DNA of 64,000 nucleotides from an uncultured Desulfobacter sp. (GCF_963666675.1 NZ_OY762929.1:2728001-2792000), one strand, 5' to 3'; positions 1-9,140 are shown, numbered from the stretch's first letter. Made by a program: numbers and translations. Notes: generated by a model from the sequence alone, not told the origin.

Positions 1-231
1 TTTCATACCCATCCTGTGATTAATGCAGGTGTATTGTTAAAAGGAAGGCTGACCGTTGTAACTGAAAACAATGAAACATTGCATCTAAACTCGGGAGATT
101 CAATCATTGAGGTGGTCAATAAATGGCATTATGGAATCAATGAAAGCAATGAATTTGCCGAAATTATAGTTTTTTACGCCGGTGTAAAAGATTCTCCAAT
201 TACAATTAAAAAGGAGTCACCTGAAAGGTAA
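1..231 (+). CDS. Cupin-domain protein, 5' end cut off by window edge
   Basis: The reading frame is open to the first base of the window, so the true start lies upstream. A GTG at base 16 could initiate but would cut the fold. The visible part begins with His-Thr-His-Pro, which looks like the metal-binding HxH of cupin motif 1. It continues with short beta strands separated by glycines and ends with a motif-2-like His (in KWHYGIN) followed by a strand rich in Ile and Val. This suits the C-terminal half of a small single-domain cupin. The substrate cannot be told. A second cupin gene follows 60 bases downstream, so the two may be co-transcribed. Family assignment is fairly safe; function is unknown. 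Confidence 0.6.
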   Translation, partial: FHTHPVINAGVLLKGRLTVVTENNETLHLNSGDSIIEVVNKWHYGINESNEFAEIIVFYAGVKDSPITIKKESPER

Positions 232-291
232 TTTCCATTTCATCCAAACACGGGTTTCCGATCAGGCACTAACTAACTATCAGGGAATTTA

Positions 292-603
292 ATGGCGAAC
301 CTATTTGAAAATATACCGGATGATTTGTCTTCCGAACACTTCACAGACTTGATCAAAGAAAAAAACGTTCGAATAGAACGGATTGTCTCTTTAGGCCATA
401 CTTCGCCGGACTTGGGATGGTATGACCAGGATGACAATGAGTGGGTGGTCGTGTTGGAAGGCTCCGGTACCATTGTGTTTGAAAATGGAATTGAATACGT
501 TTTAAATAAAGGAAATTACCTCAATATACCGGCTCATACAAAACACAAAGTCTCTGGAACCGATCCCAATAATATCACAATCTGGTTGGCTGTTTTTTAT
601 TAA
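292..603 (+). CDS. Small cupin-domain protein
   Basis: This 103-residue protein looks like a single-domain cupin. Residues about 30-100 carry the expected pattern: GWYDQDDNEWVVVLEGSG resembles motif 1, with the usual first histidines replaced by Tyr/Asp, and NIPAHTKHKV is motif 2 with two histidines. The loss of motif-1 histidines means metal binding is not assured. Similar proteins are often labelled cupin or phosphoribosylaminoimidazole carboxylase-like without biochemical support. The ATG follows GGGAATTTA, a modest ribosome-binding site. The gene follows another cupin and is closed by a hairpin terminator about 80 bases downstream. Confidence 0.7.
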   Translation: MANLFENIPDDLSSEHFTDLIKEKNVRIERIVSLGHTSPDLGWYDQDDNEWVVVLEGSGTIVFENGIEYVLNKGNYLNIPAHTKHKVSGTDPNNITIWLAVFY

Positions 604-684
604 CGCCCAACGGCCTGAATGCACCATGCAGGCCCAGCAATAATGAATGATAGAAGACTCGTTGTAGGCAGATTTGAAACAACA

Positions 685-723
685 AAGGCTTTCAGGTCAT
701 AAACCTTGAAAGCCTTGATTTTT
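685..723 (+). terminator. Rho-independent terminator, probably bidirectional
   Basis: AAGGCTTTC pairs with GAAAGCCTT, extended by AGGT/ACCTT with one bulge around a short loop, and GATTTTT follows. It closes the cupin genes on the plus strand. Read on the minus strand, the same hairpin lies just past the 3' end of the tRNA and can end that transcript too. Confidence 0.75.
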
Positions 724-726
724 AAA

Positions 727-803
<77 letters not shown>

Positions 804-1152
804 AACAGAAGAGACTTTTAACAGATCAGCATGGGTTTGGCAAGATAAAAATAAATAGATCGGCATTTTTTTGGAATGAACCAGTGAAATGAAAATAAAG
901 AGGTACTGGTGTAACCAGAGGTATTATTTCCTACCGATCCTGTGATCAGAAATTGATTTAGTGTGGGGCAGAATAGGGGCCGTGCCAAATTATACAAATT
1001 TTAACTATGTTTTTTTCTCTGACGCCAAAATATTATTTTGTTATTAAGATATTTAAAGGCTTGCTTCTATATTGAAATGCTGTTAGATTTCCACCCTTAT
1101 TTTACTATTTCAAGGCCTTTTATATAAAGTAGGGCAGGGTAAAGAGACATCG
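804..1152. other. Intergenic region between tRNA-Arg and prfC
   Basis: I see no gene in these bases. The left end holds a possible tRNA promoter on the minus strand. The right end is AT-rich leader for prfC, ending in TAGGGCAGGGT and AAAGAGA before the start codon. No riboswitch or small RNA was recognised. Confidence 0.5.
815..843 (-). promoter_or_regulatory. Possible sigma-70 promoter of tRNA-Arg
   Basis: On the minus strand TTGCCA and TAAAAG are 17 bases apart. The -10-like box lies 11 bases before the tRNA 5' end. The -10 match is poor, so this is a positional suggestion only. Confidence 0.35.
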
Positions 1153-2769
1153 ATGACAAACCCCATGGATAAAAACTTAGACAAGACTTTATTACCGGAA
1201 ATAAAAAAACGCAGAACCTTCGGCATTATCAGCCATCCGGATGCCGGTAAGACGACATTGACTGAAAAACTGCTGTTATTTGGCGGTGCCATCCAGCAGG
1301 CCGGTGCCGTAAAATCCAGAAAAGCGGCCCGGGCGGCCACCTCGGATTTTTTATCCATTGAACAGGAAAGAGGCATCTCCGTTTCGTCTTCGGTAATGAA
1401 GTTTAACTATCGAGACTATGAAATCAATCTTCTGGATACTCCGGGGCATAAGGATTTCAGCGAAGATACCTACCGGGTGCTCACGGCGGTTGATTGTGCC
1501 GTGATGATCATTGACTCTGCCAAGGGGGTGGAACCCCAGACCCAGAAGCTGATGGAAGTATGCCGGATGCGCAACACGCCTATCATTACTTTTATCAATA
1601 AACTTGACCGTGAAGGGCTTGAGCCCCTTGATATTTTCCAGGACATTGAAGATAAGCTGCAGATTGAGTGCGTGCCGTTGACCTGGCCCATCGGCATGGG
1701 GAAACGCTTTAAAGGGGTGTATAATTTGGAACAGCAGCAGCTGGGGATTTTTACAGCGGGATACACCCCTAAAAATGACGACGGCGTGTTGATCGAAAAC
1801 CTTGATGATCCGGTGCTTGACGAAATGATCGGCCAAAGTCCGGCAGATCAGTTGCGCGAAGATGTCGAGTTGATTTCCGTTGCGTCGGAGCCCTTTGATC
1901 TTGACCTTTATCTCAACGGCACCCAGACCCCGGTATTCTTTGGTTCCGCCATTAATAATTTCGGCGTCCGGGAGATGCTGGATGCATTTGTTCGAATTGC
2001 ACCATCTCCGGGCGTCCGCCCCACAGCGTCCAGGGATGTGGATCCTTGTGAAAAGGCGTTTTCAGGATTCACGTTTAAAATACAAGCCAACATGGACCCC
2101 GAGCATCGGGACCGAATCGCTTTTTTCAGAATCTGTTCGGGGAAGTTTACCAAGGGTATGAAGGTACGGCACCACCGCATTGGAAAAGATATCAAAATTG
2201 CCAATGCCACCATTTTCATGGCCCAGGAGCGGTCCAATGTGGAAGAAGCCTACCCTGGAGATATTATAGGTATCCATAACCACGGTACCATCAAAATCGG
2301 TGACACCTTCACCACCAAAGAACCCTTAAAATTTTTAGGTATTCCCAATTTTGCCCCGGAACATTTCAGACGGGTGTTGCTTAAAGATCCACTAAAGGCC
2401 AAGGCCCTGACAAAGGGGTTGACCCAGCTGGCGGAAGAGGGCACGATTCAAGTATTTCGGCCGTTGCAGGGCAACATGCATATCATTGGTGCGGTGGGGG
2501 TCCTCCAGTTTGATGTGACCATGGCGCGGCTTAAGGCCGAATACAACGTCAGTGCCGGATACGAGTCCATTGACCTTTCCGTGGCCCGGTGGGTGGAATG
2601 CGAAAACGAATCTCATCTCAAAAATTTTATTCGAAAAAACGAATCAAGCCTGACCCGGGATGCAGAAGGGCGTTTGACTTTTTTGACCACAAGCGTGTAC
2701 CAGCTTGGGTTTACCCAGGAAGAATGGCCGGACATTCAATTCCATAAAACAAGGGAACACAACGAGTAA
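1153..2769 (+). CDS. prfC: Peptide chain release factor 3
   Basis: RF3 is a translational GTPase that removes RF1 or RF2 from the ribosome after peptide release. The 538-residue protein matches the family length (about 530). The G domain is clear: the P-loop SHPDAGKTTLTEKLL is near residue 28, the switch-I region has SIEQERGISV, DTPGHKDF is near residue 96, and NKLDREG specifies guanine. The phrase GAVKSRKAARAATSDF is typical of RF3 rather than EF-G. Domain II and the C-terminal domain follow, with VGVLQFDV characteristic of RF3. The ATG at 1153 is preceded by AAAGAGA. The gene appears monocistronic, with 130 bases before the next gene. Confidence 0.96.
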   Translation: MTNPMDKNLDKTLLPEIKKRRTFGIISHPDAGKTTLTEKLLLFGGAIQQAGAVKSRKAARAATSDFLSIEQERGISVSSSVMKFNYRDYEINLLDTPGHKDFSEDTYRVLTAVDCAVMIIDSAKGVEPQTQKLMEVCRMRNTPIITFINKLDREGLEPLDIFQDIEDKLQIECVPLTWPIGMGKRFKGVYNLEQQQLGIFTAGYTPKNDDGVLIENLDDPVLDEMIGQSPADQLREDVELISVASEPFDLDLYLNGTQTPVFFGSAINNFGVREMLDAFVRIAPSPGVRPTASRDVDPCEKAFSGFTFKIQANMDPEHRDRIAFFRICSGKFTKGMKVRHHRIGKDIKIANATIFMAQERSNVEEAYPGDIIGIHNHGTIKIGDTFTTKEPLKFLGIPNFAPEHFRRVLLKDPLKAKALTKGLTQLAEEGTIQVFRPLQGNMHIIGAVGVLQFDVTMARLKAEYNVSAGYESIDLSVARWVECENESHLKNFIRKNESSLTRDAEGRLTFLTTSVYQLGFTQEEWPDIQFHKTREHNE

Positions 2770-2899
2770 GTTTGACAGACAGCCACATCGTTTTTATATT
2801 TTAAGTCCCAATAAATTTATTATTTTATATTTGCTGCGGGTTGGGTTGATTGATGAGAAATCAGCTCAACTTACAGCTATTATTTGAAGTGTAAGTATA

Positions 2900-5800
2900 A
2901 TGCGAGATCCTTTTAGAAAAATACCGTTTAACTACACCTCGGCCGGAGACGACCAGATCATCTCCCATCTGTTTGGCGATGATATTTTAAATACCATTCA
3001 TGTCCTGGAAACACTACAGGGCACGGGGCGCTCCTCTCGCCTCCTCCATCGCTTCATGGGGGACATTTTCGTTATCAAACGCAACGCCTTTTTGTTCCAG
3101 GAGCTGGTGGCGCATCCGGTGTTGCGGCGCCGGTTGTTCACCGAGTTTGAACATGACCTTTTCAATATTTCCGAGCATGCCGAACATGACGAGGTTCGCA
3201 TTGTGCTTAACGCCTGCCGGTCAGCGCTGCGGCAGCTCAAAGCCCAGATCAATGCCGTGGCAAAGGAGCAGGCCAGGATAACACGGCGTCTTTCCCAGGT
3301 GGTGGGTAAAGCCAACATATGCTTTGACCCCTTTGACATCACCGCCCATGCCACAGATGCCACGGACTGGCGCAGATATACACCGGCAGCCGTGCTGCGG
3401 CCGGACAGGGAAGAGCAGATTCCCGAACTTGTCAAAAAATTAAAAGATATGCAATTTCATATCATTCCCCGGGGCGGAGGGACCGGTTTGACCGGCGGGG
3501 CCACACCCCTGGCACCGGATTGCGTCATGATCAACACGGAAAAATTGAACACAATCTATCCCATTGAACAGCGCAAAACAAAGGACGGCAGAGCGTATGC
3601 CGTAATGCCCATGGATGCCGGCGTCATCACCCAGGACGCCAAGGATGCGGCCTCGGCCCACGGCTATATTTTTGCCACGGACCCCACCTCGGCCTGGGCC
3701 TGCACCATCGGGGGCAACCTGGCCGAGAACGCGGGCGGGAAAACCGCCGTGCTCTACGGCACCGCCATTGATAATGTTTTGGCTTTCAGGATCACCATGC
3801 CCGACGGCCGGCTGCTGACCGTGGAACGCCAGGACCATCCCTTACGCAAAATTTTGTACGAGGATACGCTCAGCTTTCAGGTCAAAGATGAAAACGGTCA
3901 AATCATAGACACCATCGAATTGACCGGGGCGGATGTGCGTAAAAAAGGCCTGGGCAAGGATGTCACCAACAAAGTGCTCTGCGGGCTGCCCGGGGTACAG
4001 AAAGAAGGATGTGACGGCATTATTACCTGGGCTGAATTTATCCTTTATCCTGAGTTTGCACACAAGGCCACCTGTTGCATCGAATTTTTCGGCAACGATA
4101 TGACCGAGGCAGGCAAGGTCATCACTGAAATCTGCACCCGATTTCAGAACACCGATCCGGCACTCATGGCCCTGGAACATTTCGACGAAGAATACATCAA
4201 GGCCATCAAATACAAAACCAAGCGCTCCGTTGGCGACCGGCTAAAGGCGGTATTGCTCATTGACATGGTTTCCAATGACCTGTTCCTGCTTGACCAGGGC
4301 ATGAGTACCATCGAAACCATCCTTGAAGCCTATGACAAGACCGGTCTTTCCATTGCCAGGGACAGAAATGAAGCAGCCCGCTACTGGGAAGACCGCAAAC
4401 GGCTGGGGGCCATTGCCGCCCATACCAATGCCTTCAAGCTCAACGAAGATATTGTCCTGCCCATTGACAGTCTGGCCGATTTTGTCAGGTTTGTGGACGA
4501 CACCAATCTTGAAGAGAAAAAATATACCCAGGGCCGGATTATTCAAAATATTCTGGCATATCTGGAGACGGCCATTCCCCTTTCCGACGCCGAGTGGCTG
4601 GGAAAAAAGGTCGGTCGGATCAAAGACCTAGCCTACGGCATCCGTAAAAAACTCGACATTGCATCCCGTGACGCCCTGGAAGCCTTTATCCACACCAAAA
4701 ATTTTCACAGCCAGATCCAGGACCACCTGCACGGGTACAGCCTGGTTCTCTCCAATGTCGAACAGATCTACAATGACACCCTAAGCCGCCTGATCGTCAT
4801 TGCCACCCACATGCATGCCGGGGACGGCAACGTACATGTGAACATTCCGGTGTTTTCCAATGACAAAGAGATGCTTGCACGGGCCCATATGACCGCTGAC
4901 AAGGTCATGGCAAAGGCTGTGGCCCTTGAGGGGGTGGTCTCGGGCGAACACGGCATCGGCGTTACCAAGTTTAAATACCTGGATAAAGAGCAGGTCAGAC
5001 AATTTGACGCCTATCGTAAACAAGTGGACCCCAATGGATTGATGAACCCGGGCAAGCTGTCCGAATCCGATATTTTGAACAAGGTCTTTACCCCGTCCTT
5101 TAATCTGCTAAAACTTGAGTCCCAGATTCTCAAACACGGCGCTTTGGCTGATCTGTCGGCCAATATTTCCCATTGTGTTCGCTGTGGTAAATGCAAGCCT
5201 GAATGCCCGGTGTTTTATCCCACACGAAACATGTTTTTCCACCCCAGGAATAAAAATCTGGCCCTGGGGGCTTTGATTGAAGGACTGCTCTATATCACCC
5301 AGCGGACCCAGTCCACTAAGTTCAAGGTACTCAAAAATCTTGAACAGATCGGTGACCATTGCACCATCTGCCACAAATGTTTTGAAAAATGTCCTGTAAA
5401 TATAGATTCCGGGGTTATTTCCATTCAGGAACGTGAAATTCTAAAAAAAATGAATTTCAAACATACCCCTGTGCCCACAAAGCTGACCCTTGGGTATCTG
5501 GGGAACCGAAACCGGACTTTGAATCCCATTGTTCGTACGGGGCTTCTAACGGCGGGAAGTGCGGCCCAGCGTATGGCGGTCAAACTTGCCAAAACAGTCT
5601 CTTTTGTACCGGCGTTAAAGGAGACAAAGCCCATTCAAATGCTGCACGCCCCGGTTTCCCAGCCCGGGTTGACCACACTTCGGGCGCACCTGCCCCCTAC
5701 GGACAGAAACCAGGCGATCTTGATAAATCCGCCTGGGGAGATCGCCTCAACGGTATTTTATTTTCCAGGATGCGGCAGTGAGCGCATGTTTTCCAATATT

Positions 5801-6490
5801 TCAAAGGCGTCCATTTTTTTGCTGCTTTCCCAGGGACACCAGGTGGTGCTTCCGCCGCCTTACATGTGCTGCGGGTACCCGTTAAAGGTCAATGCCCGGA
5901 TCAAGGAGGCCCAAAAACTCTCCCTTGAAAATTCCATTATCATGACCCAGATCCGGGACATGTTCAATGACCTTGATTTTAGCGGTTGCATTGTCTCCTG
6001 CGGCACCTGTATGGACTCTTTGTCGGAAATGGGCATCACAGACCTGTTCGATGCAAAGCTGTTTGATATTTCGGGATACCTGTTTGAAAACGGACTGACA
6101 ACACCGTCGACCCAAGAGTGCCTTTACCATGCCCCATGCCATGACAGCTTGAAGGGCACGGCAATAACCCAGCTTGCCAAAGCCGGGATAGATGCTTGTT
6201 CCGTGCCGTACTGCTGTTCTGAGGCCGGCACCATGTCCATGTCCAGACCCGATATCAGCTACAATATGTTTTTGAGAAAACAAAATGCAATTAAACAAGC
6301 GGGTCAGAACCTGGATACAGCAAAGCCAAGGATCTTGACCAACTGTCCCTCTTGTGTCCAGGGGCTAGGCCGCCAGAACCAGGTTACTGCCGTTCACATG
6401 GCCGTTGAGCTGGCACGGCTCACGGGGGGTACCCGGTGGATGAAACAGTTCCGGACCTTGATTAAAAATATGGAAATCGTCACCTTCTGA
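2900..6490 (+). CDS. Giant FAD/Fe-S oxidoreductase (DUF3683, D-lactate dehydrogenase/GlcD-like, CCG domains)
   Basis: This 1196-residue protein combines modules that are often separate polypeptides. An N-terminal region (about 1-150) resembles the DUF3683 extension known from anaerobic deltaproteobacteria. A PCMH-type FAD-binding domain follows (about 155-375, with PRGGGTGLTGGA), then a FAD-linked oxidase C-terminal domain (about 400-715, with HMHAGDGNVHVN and SGEHGIGVTK). Two 4Fe-4S motifs come next, CVRCGKCKPECP near 758 and CTICHKCFEKCP near 820. The C-terminal part has heterodisulfide-reductase-type cysteine clusters (GCGS near 955, CCGYP near 990, and later CGTC, APCH, YCCSE and CPSC). 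It probably oxidises a 2-hydroxy acid such as lactate or glycolate and passes electrons through the Fe-S centres, likely at the membrane. Substrate and acceptor are inferred. rsmE starts one base after its stop. Confidence 0.85.
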   Translation: MRDPFRKIPFNYTSAGDDQIISHLFGDDILNTIHVLETLQGTGRSSRLLHRFMGDIFVIKRNAFLFQELVAHPVLRRRLFTEFEHDLFNISEHAEHDEVRIVLNACRSALRQLKAQINAVAKEQARITRRLSQVVGKANICFDPFDITAHATDATDWRRYTPAAVLRPDREEQIPELVKKLKDMQFHIIPRGGGTGLTGGATPLAPDCVMINTEKLNTIYPIEQRKTKDGRAYAVMPMDAGVITQDAKDAASAHGYIFATDPTSAWACTIGGNLAENAGGKTAVLYGTAIDNVLAFRITMPDGRLLTVERQDHPLRKILYEDTLSFQVKDENGQIIDTIELTGADVRKKGLGKDVTNKVLCGLPGVQKEGCDGIITWAEFILYPEFAHKATCCIEFFGNDMTEAGKVITEICTRFQNTDPALMALEHFDEEYIKAIKYKTKRSVGDRLKAVLLIDMVSNDLFLLDQGMSTIETILEAYDKTGLSIARDRNEAARYWEDRKRLGAIAAHTNAFKLNEDIVLPIDSLADFVRFVDDTNLEEKKYTQGRIIQNILAYLETAIPLSDAEWLGKKVGRIKDLAYGIRKKLDIASRDALEAFIHTKNFHSQIQDHLHGYSLVLSNVEQIYNDTLSRLIVIATHMHAGDGNVHVNIPVFSNDKEMLARAHMTADKVMAKAVALEGVVSGEHGIGVTKFKYLDKEQVRQFDAYRKQVDPNGLMNPGKLSESDILNKVFTPSFNLLKLESQILKHGALADLSANISHCVRCGKCKPECPVFYPTRNMFFHPRNKNLALGALIEGLLYITQRTQSTKFKVLKNLEQIGDHCTICHKCFEKCPVNIDSGVISIQEREILKKMNFKHTPVPTKLTLGYLGNRNRTLNPIVRTGLLTAGSAAQRMAVKLAKTVSFVPALKETKPIQMLHAPVSQPGLTTLRAHLPPTDRNQAILINPPGEIASTVFYFPGCGSERMFSNISKASIFLLLSQGHQVVLPPPYMCCGYPLKVNARIKEAQKLSLENSIIMTQIRDMFNDLDFSGCIVSCGTCMDSLSEMGITDLFDAKLFDISGYLFENGLTTPSTQECLYHAPCHDSLKGTAITQLAKAGIDACSVPYCCSEAGTMSMSRPDISYNMFLRKQNAIKQAGQNLDTAKPRILTNCPSCVQGLGRQNQVTAVHMAVELARLTGGTRWMKQFRTLIKNMEIVTF

Positions 6491-6491
6491 C

Positions 6492-7202
6492 ATGAACCTT
6501 GTGCTGTTGGACGACCATGATTTCATTGGTCCCGACCGGGTGCGTCTCCAGGACGACCGGTGCAGACATATCACCCGGGTGCTCGGGGCCAAGCCCGGGG
6601 ATACCCTTGTGTGTGGAAAAAAAAATGCCCAAATGGGCAAAGGTCTGATCACGTCAATGGACCGAAGCACCATTGAGTTGCAGACGTTTCTTGATCAGGA
6701 GCCGCCGCGCCCCTTGCCTTTGAGCCTGGTCCTGGCGTTACCCCGCCCCAAAATGCTTAAGCGAATACTTCAAAGCCTTGCAAGCCTGGGGGTAAAAGAG
6801 ATTTTTCTGATCAATTCCCGCCGGGTGGAAAAAAGTTTCTGGGATTCCGGTGTATTGATCAATTCCACGATCCAGCGACATCTGGATCTGGGCCTTTGCC
6901 AGGCAAAAGATACCCTTGTGCCCCGGGTACACCTGAAACGGTTTTTTTCTCCCTTTGTTAAAGAGGAACTGCCGGAACTGAGCAGAAACAAACAAAGAAT
7001 TCTTGCCCATCCCAAAGCGCAAAATGCTTGCCCGGTGGGGCTCAATTCCGATACAGTGCTTGTGATCGGCCCGGAGGGCGGATTTATTGACCTTGAAGTC
7101 CGGACCCTTGTGGACAACGGTTTTGAACCCATGACCGTGGGCCCCCGGATTCTGCGGGTGGAAACTGCCGTAACCGCATTGGTTTCACGGCTTTTTACCT
7201 GA
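6492..7202 (+). CDS. rsmE: 16S rRNA (uracil-1498-N3)-methyltransferase
   Basis: RsmE methylates U1498 of 16S rRNA in the assembled small subunit, using S-adenosylmethionine. The 236-residue length fits the family. The SPOUT fold is marked by the C-terminal knot motifs LVIGPEGGF (about residues 190-199) and GPRILRVETAVTAL near the end. An N-terminal PUA-like part includes HITRVLGAKPGD. The start lies one base after the upstream stop, so the two are probably translationally coupled, although the functions look unrelated. The family assignment is secure. Confidence 0.93.
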   Translation: MNLVLLDDHDFIGPDRVRLQDDRCRHITRVLGAKPGDTLVCGKKNAQMGKGLITSMDRSTIELQTFLDQEPPRPLPLSLVLALPRPKMLKRILQSLASLGVKEIFLINSRRVEKSFWDSGVLINSTIQRHLDLGLCQAKDTLVPRVHLKRFFSPFVKEELPELSRNKQRILAHPKAQNACPVGLNSDTVLVIGPEGGFIDLEVRTLVDNGFEPMTVGPRILRVETAVTALVSRLFT

Positions 7203-7232
7203 ACGATTGAACTTTGTATTGTGGAGATATTT

Positions 7233-7394
7233 ATGGATAAAAAAACTTCAAAAATGAGACAAGAGGCATTCGAAAGTCTGCCCCCCATTATCAAAGAGAG
7301 TTTAACCCCCGAAGAAAAGGAGCTGTTTTTAACGGCAGAACAATGGCCTGACAGCCTTTTTACCAAACTGGACGAATTTATAACTGAAGATTAG
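7233..7394 (+). CDS. Small hypothetical protein (53 residues)
   Basis: An ATG preceded by GTGGAG opens a 53-codon frame ending in TAG, 30 bases after rsmE. The predicted protein is acidic and mostly helical. It includes SLPPIIKESLTPEEKELF in the middle and ends in DEFITED. No domain is recognised. The ribosome-binding site, the operon-like spacing and the natural amino-acid composition support a real gene, but there is no family evidence. Confidence 0.5.
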   Translation: MDKKTSKMRQEAFESLPPIIKESLTPEEKELFLTAEQWPDSLFTKLDEFITED

Positions 7395-7480
7395 CGATAA
7401 GCGTCTACAGGACGCATTGACATCAGTCGATCAAGAATTTATATTGAGTTAATTCAATTTTCAGATGATCGGAATACGTC

Positions 7481-7972
7481 ATGAAAACAAAAGATCGGCA
7501 GAATCCAGACGGCTCTCCCCTGAAAAAATATGCCAAATATGCCCATGTACTCCAGAAGACAAAATGGGCCAGGGAGTTCTCCTGGGAACATATTCAAAAA
7601 ATATGTTTCTATATTGAACCGGTGATGGCCAAACCGGGCGCCATCGTCTTCAAAGAAGGGGATACGGACAAAAGCTTAGGCATTATTGTCAAGGGTGCCA
7701 TTGATATTCTTAAGGAAAACACCCGGGTCAGCACCCTGACCAGTTCCCAGACCTTTGGTGAAATGGCCCTGATAGACGGAGAACCGCGCTCCGCATCCGG
7801 GATTGCCGTGAAAGAAACCGTCATTTTTTTCATGACCCAGGACAATTTGATTCTTCTGACCCAGGATGATCCCGAATTAGGGGTCCAACTGCTGTGGAAA
7901 ATCTCCAAGCTCATCAGTCAGCGGTTACGTCAAACCACGGGAATGCTGGTGGACTATATGGGAGAATATTGA
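7481..7972 (+). CDS. Cyclic nucleotide-binding-domain protein (no DNA-binding domain)
   Basis: This 163-residue protein consists of a Crp-type cNMP-binding beta-roll (about residues 35-145). Visible hallmarks are FKEGDTDKSLGIIVKG for the first strands and the phosphate-binding-cassette-like FGEMALIDGEPRSAS near 88-102. The ER..R form of that loop keeps the arginine used to hold the cyclic phosphate. No helix-turn-helix follows the roll, so it is not a complete Crp/Fnr regulator. It may sense a nucleotide and act through a partner. The rhodanese-ferritin gene begins 38 bases downstream, which suggests co-transcription. Ligand and partner are unknown. Confidence 0.8.
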   Translation: MKTKDRQNPDGSPLKKYAKYAHVLQKTKWAREFSWEHIQKICFYIEPVMAKPGAIVFKEGDTDKSLGIIVKGAIDILKENTRVSTLTSSQTFGEMALIDGEPRSASGIAVKETVIFFMTQDNLILLTQDDPELGVQLLWKISKLISQRLRQTTGMLVDYMGEY

Positions 7973-8010
7973 GCCTGTCCCAATGATCGTGAAGCAAAAA
8001 AGAGGGAAAG

Positions 8011-8835
8011 ATGATCGAAGACGACGGTTTTAAAGAAATCTCATTTGAAGAGTTTAAACAATACCAGGGGGCAAACAAGGAAACCGATTTTATCGTGGTT
8101 GATGTCCGACAAGAAGGTGAATATACAGCCGGACATGTGCCGGGGGCAAGATTGATTCCCTTAAACACCCTCGGTAATCATCTATCCGACCTTGCTTTAG
8201 ACAAGGATTTGTTTTTTTACTGTCATAGCGGTGCCCGATCCGAAGTGGCCAGTATGATGGCTGCAGAAAACGGCAGAGATGCCCAAAAAACCTACAACAT
8301 TACCGGTGGATTTTGCGCTTACCAGGGCCATAGGCTAAAAGGCTTTCCCAGGTTGCAAGTGTTTGACCCCCACCAAAGCGATGAAACACTGCTTTACCAG
8401 GCAATGGAATTGGAAAAAGCAGCAGAGCAGTTTTACGAGACCATCCTCTTGTTTGCCCCGGATGAGAAATTTAAAACATCCATTGAACAATTGGCAAAGG
8501 CGGAAATCGCCCATGCCCGAACGATCTATTCATACTGGAAACTAACTGTTGACAGCCCGACACCGTTTGAGGATCTTTACGGATCTCTCAAAGGAGAAAT
8601 CCTTGAAAACGGTCTACCCCTTTCCCAAGTGACAGCCCAGTTGCATGCAAACAAAGAGATTGCCTGGACGGATATCATCGAGATGGCCCTGAATATTGAG
8701 ATCCAGGCCTATGATCTTTACCGCACCATGGCAGACCGCCAGGGGCAGGGTGGGGCGCAAGATGCCTTTCTTTCCATTGCCCAGATGGAAAAGGCGCACA
8801 TAAAGCTTGTGGTTAAACTGCTTGGGTCTGAATAG
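8011..8835 (+). CDS. Rhodanese-ferritin-like fusion protein
   Basis: Residues about 8-110 form a rhodanese domain. VVDVRQEGEYTAGHVPGA is the early signature and FYCHSGARSE carries the catalytic cysteine (C71) expected to hold a persulfide. Residues about 120-274 form a ferritin-like/rubrerythrin-type four-helix bundle, with metal-ligand-like E..H pairs in MELEKAAEQFYE, AKAEIAHA and QMEKAHIK, and a central NIEIQAYDLY. No rubredoxin CxxC knuckle is present. Such fusions occur in anaerobes and are thought to link sulfur transfer with iron or peroxide chemistry. That role is inference. The gene ends in a hairpin and follows a cNMP-binding protein. Confidence 0.85.
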   Translation: MIEDDGFKEISFEEFKQYQGANKETDFIVVDVRQEGEYTAGHVPGARLIPLNTLGNHLSDLALDKDLFFYCHSGARSEVASMMAAENGRDAQKTYNITGGFCAYQGHRLKGFPRLQVFDPHQSDETLLYQAMELEKAAEQFYETILLFAPDEKFKTSIEQLAKAEIAHARTIYSYWKLTVDSPTPFEDLYGSLKGEILENGLPLSQVTAQLHANKEIAWTDIIEMALNIEIQAYDLYRTMADRQGQGGAQDAFLSIAQMEKAHIKLVVKLLGSE

Positions 8836-8841
8836 TGGTTT

Positions 8842-8880
8842 AAGAACATTCAACCCCGAAGGGATTGAATGTTCTTTCTC
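8842..8880 (+). terminator. Hairpin terminator after rhodanese-ferritin gene
   Basis: AAGAACATTCAA pairs with TTGAATGTTCTT, a 12-bp perfect stem, around a C/G-rich loop starting 7 bases after the stop codon. The following T-tract is short (TTCTC), so termination strength is uncertain. Confidence 0.7.
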
Positions 8881-8902
8881 AAATCTCCTGGTTTGTAAGA
8901 TT

Positions 8903-8923
8903 AGCGAGCTAGGCTCGCTTTTT
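8903..8923 (+). terminator. Second hairpin with T-run
   Basis: AGCGAGC and GCTCGCT form a 7-bp stem with a 3-base loop, followed by TTTT. It looks like a compact intrinsic terminator backing up the one just upstream. Confidence 0.65.
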
Positions 8924-9022
8924 CTACCACAGAGAGCACAGAGTTTCAGTGCTGCGCACTGAAGCAGTTTAAGTAGGTTCTGCGTTGATTTGCAGGATAT
9001 TTCGTGTTAGCCTTTAACTCTA

Positions 9023-9120
9023 TTTACATGAAAGTTTAAAGAAGAAGTTGTTGGGTTACTTTCATTTTCGTTGTAGGCTTAAGCCCGGCAGTTGATATGT
9101 CAGGTCGGCCCATGGCCGTT
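9023..9120 (-). repeat. Two-hairpin dispersed repeat, copy A (reverse)
   Basis: Read on the minus strand, this starts AACGGCCATGGGCCGACCTG, continues through a hairpin closed by GGGCTTAAGCC, passes ACAACGAAAATGAAAG, and ends after a second weak hairpin in CTTTCATGTAAA. The same layout recurs near 18.3, 29.7 and 29.9 kb, and in partial form near 18.8, 46.4 and 48.8 kb. It lies directly upstream of the PerR-like gene, so that promoter may sit in or next to the repeat. Confidence 0.8.
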
Positions 9121-9140
9121 ATTGAATTGAAAGGCTGACA

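Larger units (their letters stand above)
8836..9140. other. Intergenic region with two hairpin terminators and a repeat copy
   Basis: This stretch holds no gene I can support. It contains two terminator-like hairpins, a piece near 8925-8990 resembling non-coding filler, and a copy of the dispersed two-hairpin repeat in reverse orientation. That copy ends 20 bases before the TTG start of the PerR-like gene. Confidence 0.6.
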
